Assembly: GCA_005798965.1 (NCBI GenBank)
Contig: SYIB01000240.1
Span: forward strand, 1 to 9,439
DNA length: 9,439 nucleotides
Reading direction: 5' to 3'
Source: Planctomycetia bacterium
Lineage (GTDB): Bacteria; Planctomycetota; Phycisphaerae; Phycisphaerales; SM1A02
Shown here: positions 1-5,107 of the stretch, piece after piece
Layout: the number at the start of each line of letters is the position of its first letter
Position numbering within the stretch: the stretch's first letter is position 1
Notes under the pieces: model-generated
What the model was told of the DNA's origin: nothing
Database searches by the model: none
The model's input: only the letters and a program-made list of their open reading frames with translations
Made by a program: the position numbers and the translations under genes

Positions 1-590
1 CTGAGCAGGTGGCTGTTCACGAAGATCGTGCGTCCCTCGCCGCGCAGCCGCACGAGGAGATCGCGAATCTCCTTGCGACCAACCGGATCCACGCCGTCGG
101 TCGGTTCATCGAGCACCACCAGGCGTGGATCATTGACCAGGCTTGCGGCCAACCCCACGCGCTGCTGCATGCCCTTGGAATACGTGCCGAGCCGGCGATC
201 GGCCCAGTCGCGCATGCGCACAAGGTCGAGCATGGCCTCGGTCCGAACGCGTCGCTCGACCCGCCGCATGCCGGCAAGGGCACCAAAGAAGTCGACGACC
301 TGCCGACCGGTCAGGTAGGCCGGGAATCGATGGTGCTCAGGCAGGTACCCCACGCGCGCGAGCGCACCCTTGTCGCCCAGCGGCTGGCCCAAGAGCGTGC
401 CGCCTCCTGCCGTCGCGCGCACGACGGTCATCATGATCTTGACGATCGTGCTCTTGCCAGCGCCGTTTGGGCCGAGCAACCCGAAGATCTCGCCTTCGCC
501 GACCGCCAGGTCGACTCCGCGCAGCGCTTCAATCCGGCCCTTGTAGGTCTTGCGCACGTTGCGCAGGTCGATGACAGGGACGCCGTTCAC
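1..590 (-). CDS. ABC transporter ATP-binding protein (3' end cut by window edge)
   Basis: Nucleotide-binding subunit of an ABC transporter, which would hydrolyse ATP at the inner face of the cytoplasmic membrane. Seen in the 196 residues present: Walker A GPNGAGKST at 40-48, a Q-loop position in YLPEHH at 82-87, signature YSKGMQQRVGLA at 137-148, Walker B LVVLDEP at 157-163, GVDP D-loop at 166-169 and the switch histidine in NSHLL near residue 194. The YLPE form of the Q-loop, with glutamate for glutamine, and the GVDPVGRKEI stretch resemble exporter-type ABC-2 family ATPases (NatA/CcmA-like); that sub-family call is inference. The start is GTG at 590, because an in-frame TAG lies five codons upstream and no ATG occurs before residue 53. 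No clear Shine-Dalgarno precedes it. About 100 C-terminal residues are expected beyond the left edge, and the permease partner is not visible. Substrate unknown. Confidence 0.93.
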   Translation of the reverse strand, partial: MNGVPVIDLRNVRKTYKGRIEALRGVDLAVGEGEIFGLLGPNGAGKSTIVKIMMTVVRATAGGGTLLGQPLGDKGALARVGYLPEHHRFPAYLTGRQVVDFFGALAGMRRVERRVRTEAMLDLVRMRDWADRRLGTYSKGMQQRVGLAASLVNDPRLVVLDEPTDGVDPVGRKEIRDLLVRLRGEGRTIFVNSHLL

Positions 591-666
591 AGGGTCGGCA
601 GTCTAGATCCGTCCGCATCGATCATGGAGCCCGTGCGGTCTCGAACCGCGGGATCCATCAACGCGA

Positions 667-694
667 TGCGGGCGGCCCACCAGGACCGCCCGCA
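667..694 (-). terminator. GC hairpin after mltA, candidate terminator
   Basis: TGCGGGCGG (667-675) and CCGCCCGCA (686-694) form a perfect 9-bp stem with a 10-nt loop. It sits 25 nt past the mltA stop, between mltA and the downstream ABC gene on the same strand. No run of T follows in either direction, so it is not a textbook intrinsic terminator. It could also act as an mRNA 3'-end stabiliser. A smaller hairpin, GCGGT/ACCGC with a 5-nt loop, lies at 635-649, closer to the ABC start. Confidence 0.5.
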
Positions 695-718
695 CCGAAC
701 GAAAGGAGAATCGATGGC

Positions 719-1969
719 TCACTCACCGGTGGCCGGCGCGCCCTTCTTGGCGACCGGAGGCAGCGGGTACTGGCTTGCGTATTCAGGCTTGAGGAAGAAG
801 TAGTACATCGTCCCCTCGGCGTATTGCGCACCGGCGAGGATCTCGGCGCTCGCACCCACGCCCATGAAGATGTCCGCACGGCCGGGGGCGACGATCGCAC
901 CGCCGGTGTCCTGGTCACACATGAAGCGATTGAACGGCACCTGCTGGTTGGCGAAGTTGATCGACTTGGTGTCAACGAGCAGGAAGCCGCCGCGCGGATA
1001 GATCTTCTTGTCGGTGGCAAGCGAGGTGCGCTCGGTGACCTTGACGCCGAGGCTTCCGGCCGGCCAGTTCGATCCGTCGTACTTCGTGAAGAACACGAAG
1101 CAATTGTTGCGGTTGATGTACTCCATCGCACGGTCGGGGTTCTTGTCGCACCACTCGCGCACGTTGGGCAGGTTGAGGTCCCGCTCGGCCAAGATCTTCT
1201 CATCGAGCAGCGTCTGGCCCAGGCCGACGTACAGGCCGTCGGTCTTGCCCGCGTAACCGACGTACATGATCGAACCGTCCTGAAGCGTCAGCTTCGCACT
1301 GCCGTTGACCTGGATGATGTAGACGTCGAACTCGCTGGGGAGATAGACCAGCTCGAGCCCGCGCAGCATGCCGCTGGACTGGATCTCGGCGCGGTTGGGC
1401 CACGGGGCAACGGTGCCGTCGGCCTGCAGGCGGCCCTTCGGCTCGCCAGAGACCGGATCCGTCACGCAGTCGGTTGGGCGACGGTAGAGCGGAAAGCGGA
1501 AGGTGCTGTCGGGCGTCAGGCTCGCCTTGAACTCAGGCGCGTAGTAGCCCGTGAAGAGGACGGTGCCCTTGTCGTTGTAGCCCACGGTCTGCCAGCAGTC
1601 GAACATCTGCTGCATGCGTCCAAGAAACTCCTCTTCGGTGGACGACGACTTCAGGAACTCCTTGAAGGCCACCACACTGCCACCGGCCTGCTCGTGGGTC
1701 GACACCTCGTGGAACGGGAAGAACTGCTGGCTGCTGGGCTTTTGGAACCAGCTGATGCTGTTGTCGAGGGCTTGATCGAGGTAACCGTCGCGGCCCCCCC
1801 ACGCGGTGGCCAGGCTGGGCCACTGGCTTGGGTCGAGCTTGCGCAGCGCGTGACCCGAGGTCAGCTGGCGGTTGTAATCAGGCTCGGCGACAACATGCTC
1901 GCGCTGGCAGCCGGTGAAACCCACGGCGGCAAGCGCCAAGGCAACGAGAGAAACGGTCATTCCACGCAT
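719..1969 (-). CDS. mltA: Membrane-bound lytic murein transglycosylase A (MltA) lipoprotein
   Basis: Lytic transglycosylase that cleaves the MurNAc-GlcNAc bond of peptidoglycan, forming 1,6-anhydro-MurNAc. It is expected to be lipid-anchored in the periplasm. Of 416 residues, 1-20 form a signal peptide and Cys21 follows FTG, a plausible though not ideal lipobox (Phe at -3). MltA-family landmarks: FTGYY at 139-143, PLYRRP at 160-165, IQVNGSAKL at 219-227, YVGLGQTL at 247-254, then the C-terminal 3D-type domain with DTGGAI at 354-359 and RADIFMG at 364-370. Asp354 and Asp366 lie in the family's conserved aspartate cluster; which one is the catalytic acid was not resolved here. E. coli MltA is about 365 residues, so this protein is longer, mainly in the region before residue 139. 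The frame stays open upstream to 2422, but ATG 1969 is preferred because AAGGA precedes it and the lipoprotein signal begins there; ATG 1960 is an alternative. Divergent to tatA. Confidence 0.93.
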   Translation of the reverse strand: MRGMTVSLVALALAAVGFTGCQREHVVAEPDYNRQLTSGHALRKLDPSQWPSLATAWGGRDGYLDQALDNSISWFQKPSSQQFFPFHEVSTHEQAGGSVVAFKEFLKSSSTEEEFLGRMQQMFDCWQTVGYNDKGTVLFTGYYAPEFKASLTPDSTFRFPLYRRPTDCVTDPVSGEPKGRLQADGTVAPWPNRAEIQSSGMLRGLELVYLPSEFDVYIIQVNGSAKLTLQDGSIMYVGYAGKTDGLYVGLGQTLLDEKILAERDLNLPNVREWCDKNPDRAMEYINRNNCFVFFTKYDGSNWPAGSLGVKVTERTSLATDKKIYPRGGFLLVDTKSINFANQQVPFNRFMCDQDTGGAIVAPGRADIFMGVGASAEILAGAQYAEGTMYYFFLKPEYASQYPLPPVAKKGAPATGE

Positions 1970-2170
1970 AGATGCATCCTTGCAACGGGGCGGAAGTGGC
2001 GATACGACTTGGCGATTATCGGCAAAGTGCCGGAAACCCGTGCAGTTTGGCAGAGGAATTGGCGAGAATCTGGAGTCGGACGCCTCGGTACGGCGACAAG
2101 ACCCTTTCGGGCTGCTTGCCGGGCGCGATGCCGAAGCCCGCCCACGCCCCGCTATCCTTGGAACTTGACC
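1970..2170. promoter_or_regulatory. Divergent intergenic region between mltA and tatA
   Basis: This 201-nt stretch separates the two divergent starts and must hold promoters for both directions if neither gene is served from elsewhere. It contains a short hairpin or dyad CGGCA-AAG-TGCCG at 2020-2032 and locally AT-richer stretches (around 2013-2028 and 2041-2070). I could not align a convincing -35/-10 pair with normal spacing in either direction, so no promoter is placed. Confidence 0.35.
1977..1981 (-). promoter_or_regulatory. Ribosome binding site deciding the mltA start
   Basis: AAGGA on the minus strand lies 7 nt upstream of ATG 1969. This supports the 416-residue lipoprotein form rather than the 567-residue reading frame, which would extend through the divergent intergenic region and antisense across tatA. 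Confidence 0.6.
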
Positions 2171-2431
2171 ATGACCACCACCCTCGCCATGTTCGGCATC
2201 GAAGGCCCCTACTGGATCATCATCCTCGTCGTCGGCCTTCTGCTCTTTGGGCGCCGCCTGCCTGAGATCGGCCGCAACGTGGGCAAGTCGATCGTGGAGT
2301 TCAAGAAGGGCTTGAAGGACGCGGGCAACGAAGCTGAGCAGGAAGCCAATCGCTCCTCGACGCAGCAGCTTCCGGGCTCGCAGCCCTCGCAGGGCACGCA
2401 GGCGCACTCGACCGAGCAGCACCGCGCCTGA
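2171..2431 (+). CDS. tatA: TatA/TatE-type twin-arginine translocase subunit
   Basis: Pore-forming subunit of the twin-arginine translocation system, which moves folded proteins across the cytoplasmic membrane. The 86-residue protein has the family layout: a short N-terminus, one hydrophobic helix at about 14-26 (YWIIILVVGLLLF), the hinge FGRRLPEIGRNVG at 26-38, an amphipathic helix KSIVEFKKGLKD at 39-50, and a polar Gln/Ser-rich tail. The FG followed by LPE/IG is diagnostic of TatA/B/E. Short length and the lack of a long C-terminal domain favour TatA over TatB. ATG 2171 is used; ATG 2189 (Met7) is also possible, and the Shine-Dalgarno signal is weak for both. The frame is open upstream across the whole antisense of mltA, which I treat as chance in GC-rich DNA. 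No tatB or tatC is adjacent, so the partner TatC must be encoded elsewhere. Confidence 0.92.
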   Translation: MTTTLAMFGIEGPYWIIILVVGLLLFGRRLPEIGRNVGKSIVEFKKGLKDAGNEAEQEANRSSTQQLPGSQPSQGTQAHSTEQHRA

Positions 2432-2457
2432 GCGGCATCCTCAACGAATCAAGACTG

Positions 2458-2485
2458 GCGCCGTGGCCTCGACGGGCTACGGCGC
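2458..2485 (+). terminator. Strong GC hairpin after tatA
   Basis: GCGCCGTGGCC (2458-2468) pairs with GGCTACGGCGC (2475-2485): an 11-bp stem with one G-U pair and a 6-nt loop. It starts 27 nt after the tatA stop. The bases that follow (TGTCGCATG) hold no U-tract, so it may be a Rho-independent terminator of a weak type, a processing or stability element, or an attenuator before the next gene on the same strand. Confidence 0.45.
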
Positions 2486-2602
2486 TGTCGCATGCGCGCC
2501 GTGCAAGCCGCTGCAGCCAGCGCCAGCCGCTCTGCGGGTACGAGTCGCCGCATGATGCCGCTCGTGCAAGGCGCCCCCGCTTCCTGATAGAACTTTGCGC
2601 CC

Positions 2603-3643
2603 ATGGCTCTTCCCATCCTGTCCTTCGTCGCCGGCAACTACAGGAACTTCAACGCACGCGCCACGCGCGATGCGCTCTTCGCCTACTGGGACCACATCCA
2701 GTCGGGTGGCCGCATGTACTGGGCGATGGCCGGCGCCATGAGTTCGGCGCAGCTGGGCATCAGCTTGGCGCCCGCGATCCGCGCTGGCCTGGTGCACGGC
2801 TTGTCGGTCACCGGTGCCAACCTCGAAGAGTCGCTCTTCCGGCTCGTCGCGCACGACAGCTACAAGGATTTCCCCGAGTATCGCTACTTCACCAAGCAGG
2901 ACGACACCCGCATCCTCAAGCAGCGCATGCGCCGCGTGACCGACACCAGCATCCCCGAGGACGAAGCGTTTCGCGCTGTCGAGAAGATTCTTGTCCCCAT
3001 GTGGAAGCGCGCGCATGACCGCGGCGAGCGTCGGTTCTGGCACGAGTACTTCTACGAGCTCATCCTCAAGCTCCCGAAGTCCGCCTTCGAGGGCAATCCG
3101 CAGGATTGCTGGCTGCTCGCGGCCGCCAAGGCGAACCTGCCGATGGTGGTGCCCGGCCACGAGGACTCGACCTTCGGGAACATCTTCGCATCACACGTGA
3201 AGTTCGGTGACTTCAACGCATCGATCGTCAAGAGCGGCATCGAGTACATGGCGGGCTTCTACGACGACTATGCGGTGCTCTCCAAGGGCAAGGGCGTGGG
3301 CTTCTTCCAGATCGGCGGTGGCATCTCTGGCGACTTCCCGATCTGCGTCGTGCCGAGCATCAAGTACGACCTGCAGGCGCCGGTGAAGCCGTGGGCCTAC
3401 TTCTGCCAGATCAGCGACTCACCCACGAGCTACGGCTCGTACTCGGGCGCCACGCCGAATGAGAAGATCACCTGGGACAAGCTCACCGAGCGCACCCCCA
3501 TGTTCGTGATCGAGTCGGATGCCACCATCGTGGTGCCGCTCGTGCTGCAAGCCCTGATGGAAGCGCAAGCCAGCCCCAAGGCAGCGACAGCGCTCATCAA
3601 GGCCAGCCGCGCCCAGACCAAGCGCCACCTCGCCAAGCGCTGA
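2603..3643 (+). CDS. Deoxyhypusine-synthase-family protein (bacterial DHS-like)
   Basis: 346-residue member of the DHS fold family. These enzymes are NAD-dependent, and an active-site lysine takes an aminobutyl group from spermidine. Family landmarks: VTGANLEESL at 69-78 (NAD-site region), HEDSTFGN at 186-193, IGGGISGD at 237-244, YGSYSGATPNEKITWDK at 277-293, and a hydrophobic helix after SDATIVVPL (305-313). Lys293 in WDK aligns with human Lys329 in WGK. From memory of human DHS, its KHH after GGGVV is replaced here by SGDF, and the two Asp of DGSDSGA are Tyr277 and Tyr280. Bacteria lack eIF5A, so the eukaryotic reaction is unlikely; a polyamine role (homospermidine-like synthesis) is possible but inferred. 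ATG 2603 has no evident Shine-Dalgarno; TAGAAC at 2588-2593 weakly resembles a -10 box, in which case the mRNA would be nearly leaderless. The gene stands alone, 171 nt after tatA. Confidence 0.88.
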   Translation: MALPILSFVAGNYRNFNARATRDALFAYWDHIQSGGRMYWAMAGAMSSAQLGISLAPAIRAGLVHGLSVTGANLEESLFRLVAHDSYKDFPEYRYFTKQDDTRILKQRMRRVTDTSIPEDEAFRAVEKILVPMWKRAHDRGERRFWHEYFYELILKLPKSAFEGNPQDCWLLAAAKANLPMVVPGHEDSTFGNIFASHVKFGDFNASIVKSGIEYMAGFYDDYAVLSKGKGVGFFQIGGGISGDFPICVVPSIKYDLQAPVKPWAYFCQISDSPTSYGSYSGATPNEKITWDKLTERTPMFVIESDATIVVPLVLQALMEAQASPKAATALIKASRAQTKRHLAKR

Positions 3644-3928
3644 GGTGTCCTCGAGGTCAGAGCCCCGGGACGAGTGCCCGCCAAAGCTCACGCCGGCCAG
3701 ATCGACACCCACCACGGTCACCGTGATACCGCGGTTGGGCGCGTCCGCGACGAATCCTGCGATCGCTTCACGGACATCCTGATCGACCGGCTCGCCATTG
3801 GCGTCGAAGGTCACCCGGGTGCCTTCGGGCGCGCAGATCACCGTCGGCCATCTGATGGTCAGGCGACCATCGGGCAGAGGTCGGCAGCACATCCATGCGC
3901 TGGCTTTCAACAGGGGCAGTGCAAGCAC
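3644..3928 (-). pseudogene. Possible decayed gene or unrecognised ORF in the gap after the DHS-like gene
   Basis: The 379-nt stretch 3644-4022 has no confident gene. A minus-strand frame from GTG 3928 reads like real protein for about 95 codons, with balanced Val/Asp/Gly/Ala and few Cys or His (for example FDANGEPVDQDVREAI, then ITVTVVGVDLAGVSFGG). Third positions are mostly G or C. It then runs without a stop to 3419, 225 nt antisense into the 3' end of the DHS-like gene, where the translation turns into Arg/His/Gly-rich shadow sequence. I read this as the front part of a gene that lost its natural end, or a short gene with an extended tail. No family recognised. An in-frame TGA lies just upstream of the GTG. 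The opposite-strand frame is Cys/His/Arg-rich and looks like the shadow. Confidence 0.3.
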
Positions 3929-3961
3929 ATTCTGAAACTTCGATGGACCCCGCCACTTTCA

Positions 3962-3980
3962 TTCCTGGGATTTTCCTGGG
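3962..3980. repeat. Direct repeat TTCCTGGG x2, spaced 11 bp
   Basis: TTCCTGGG occurs at 3962-3969 and 3973-3980, exact copies one helical turn apart. They lie 43-61 nt upstream of the exported-protein start at 4023. The spacing puts both copies on the same face of DNA, which would suit a regulator binding side by side. Only two copies are seen, so chance is possible. Confidence 0.3.
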
Positions 3981-4022
3981 TGCTCCCGAAACCCCCGTAC
4001 GAAGCGGCGCGTCTCATGGTGC

Positions 4023-4508
4023 ATGCCCATGATGCGTCTCTCCAGCAAGGCTGACGGTGCTTGGATCCTGGTGGCCTTCGTCCTGAGCGGCGTTGGAATG
4101 CCCGCGGCCGCGGCGTACGAGTCACCGTGGACCATCGCGCCCATCGAGCCTGCCACGCTCGACGAGGCCTCACGCGCGCTTTGGTGGAGGGATTCGATCG
4201 GCGTGATCCTCGGTTCGCGAGGCACCAGCGAACCCGAACAAGTGACCGTCGATTCGGTCCACGTGGGCAGCGCCTGGCGACTGCCGCTGGAGCACCGAAT
4301 CGATCTCACGCTGCGCAGTGAACTCGTCGGCACGCGAACCTCGGTCGATGCGTGGCGATCCGGTGCAACATGGTCGGTGGACCTGACACCCAACGCATCC
4401 CTCAGCGCGTCAGCGTGGTGGACGCTGCCTCAGATTGATGCGCTCAACGGATCAGCGAGCCTGGATGGCGAGGGCTCGGCGCTCATCGGCTTCACGCTGC
4501 GGTTCTGA
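4023..4508 (+). CDS. Small exported protein, possible outer-membrane beta-strand protein
   Basis: Unrecognised 161-residue protein. Residues 1-31 look like a Sec signal peptide: basic Arg5/Lys9, hydrophobic core WILVAFVLSGVGM at 14-26, and an AAAA stretch ending at 31 before YESPW. From about residue 80 the sequence alternates polar and hydrophobic residues in repeated short strands (HRIDLTLRSEL, ATWSVDLTP, SLSASAWWTL), and it ends in GFTLRF. A terminal Phe after an alternating strand is the usual C-terminal signature of outer-membrane beta-barrel proteins, so an outer-membrane location is inferred; at this size only a small barrel or part of one would fit. ATG 4023, 4029 and 4032 are all in frame and none has a good Shine-Dalgarno; the first is given. 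The next gene, osmC, follows 129 nt later on the same strand. Confidence 0.65.
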   Translation: MPMMRLSSKADGAWILVAFVLSGVGMPAAAAYESPWTIAPIEPATLDEASRALWWRDSIGVILGSRGTSEPEQVTVDSVHVGSAWRLPLEHRIDLTLRSELVGTRTSVDAWRSGATWSVDLTPNASLSASAWWTLPQIDALNGSASLDGEGSALIGFTLRF

Positions 4509-4622
4509 CGTGAGTGACCCATCGCAACGGCATCACGCGGCCTGCGTTGACCAGCTTCACCGCCTGCGGAACCTGAGCGAAGGATCAAGACGACCATGTG
4601 CCGGTCGCGCTAGCCTTGCGCC

Positions 4623-4628
4623 GAGGAG
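4623..4628 (+). promoter_or_regulatory. Ribosome binding site of the osmC-family gene
   Basis: GAGGAG lies 9 nt upstream of ATG 4638 and fixes that start. It is the clearest plus-strand Shine-Dalgarno in front of a convincing gene in this window; most other starts here have weak signals. Confidence 0.6.
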
Positions 4629-4637
4629 ACCAAGCCC

Positions 4638-5048
4638 ATGGTCGAGATCACCGTTCGTTACGAAGGCGACCTTCGCTGCAGCGCCACCCATGGCCCGTCC
4701 GGGACCGTGATCCTGACCGACGCACCTGTGGACAATCACGGCAAGGGCGAGAGTTTCTCTCCCACGGACCTGCTCGCCGCCGCGCTGCCGGCCTGCATGA
4801 TGACCATCATGGGGATCGTGGCAGCCCGTGAAGGCGTCGACCTCCGTGGCATGACGGCGACGACGAAGAAGGTCATGTCGACTGATGCCCCACGACGCAT
4901 CGCGTCCCTTTGCACCGTCATCACACTGCCGATCGCCGCCGACCATCCGCACCGAGCCAAGTTTGAGCAGGCTGCGCATACATGCCCGGTGCACAAGAGC
5001 CTGCGCGAAGCAATGGACGCCAGCGTCGAGTTCGTGTACGCGGGTTGA
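4638..5048 (+). CDS. OsmC/Ohr-family peroxide-detoxification protein
   Basis: Cytoplasmic thiol-dependent peroxidase family protein. Characterised OsmC and Ohr members reduce organic hydroperoxides with a pair of cysteines. The 136-residue length matches the family. Cys53 lies in the central helix segment LPACMMTIMGIVA and Cys116 in HTCPVHKSL, the two conserved active-site cysteines; FSPTDLLAAAL at 40-50 is the usual family motif before the first cysteine. The sequence looks closer to the general OsmC/YhfA-like group than to Ohr proper, but this is a judgement by eye. The start is supported by a GAGGAG site. It converges on the glycosyltransferase gene, with 59 nt between stops. The C-terminal codons are duplicated immediately downstream (see the repeat at 5016-5086). 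Confidence 0.9.
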   Translation: MVEITVRYEGDLRCSATHGPSGTVILTDAPVDNHGKGESFSPTDLLAAALPACMMTIMGIVAAREGVDLRGMTATTKKVMSTDAPRRIASLCTVITLPIAADHPHRAKFEQAAHTCPVHKSLREAMDASVEFVYAG

Positions 5049-5086
5049 CGCACGACGCCAGCGTCGAGTTCGTGGACGCGGCGTGA
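5016..5086 (+). repeat. Tandem duplication of the osmC 3' end
   Basis: The last 33 nt of the osmC-family gene (5016-5048) recur at 5054-5086, offset 38 nt, with 30 of 33 positions identical and 27 of 28 in the first part. Copy 1 encodes DASVEFVYAG then TGA. Copy 2, in a different frame relative to the gene because 38 is not a multiple of 3, spells DASVEFVDAA then TGA. Copy 2 keeps a sensible reading and a stop, so it looks like a copied gene end rather than a random repeat. Confidence 0.85.
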
Positions 5087-5107
5087 TGGCCCATGCCTGC
5101 CACGGCC

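Noticed and set aside
9..803. 264-codon plus-strand frame opposite the ABC ATPase
   Set aside because: The complementary strand encodes all ABC motifs in order, so this frame is its shadow. Only its final 30 codons, which have a good Shine-Dalgarno, were kept as a low-interest finding.
1794..1800. Run of seven C (G on the coding strand) inside mltA, considered as a phase-variation tract
   Set aside because: It is short, the frame is intact on both sides, and such runs are expected in GC-rich coding DNA.
2041..2075. TTGGCA (2047-2052) as a -35 box for tatA
   Set aside because: No acceptable -10 hexamer lies 15-19 nt downstream; the nearest AT-rich hexamer is only 11 nt away.
824..2431. 535-codon plus-strand frame spanning antisense mltA and running into tatA
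   Set aside because: Only the last 86 residues look like protein (TatA). The rest is the His/Arg/Ala-rich shadow of mltA, kept open by GC-rich third positions.
3647..3660. Imperfect palindrome around CCTCGAGG after the DHS-like stop
   Set aside because: The core is only 8 bp with a mismatch outside it, and no U-tract; too weak to call a terminator or operator.
5087..5107. Possible terminator hairpin between the convergent osmC and glycosyltransferase stops
   Set aside because: Only 4-bp pairings (TGGC/GCCA) can be drawn and no T-run follows in either direction.
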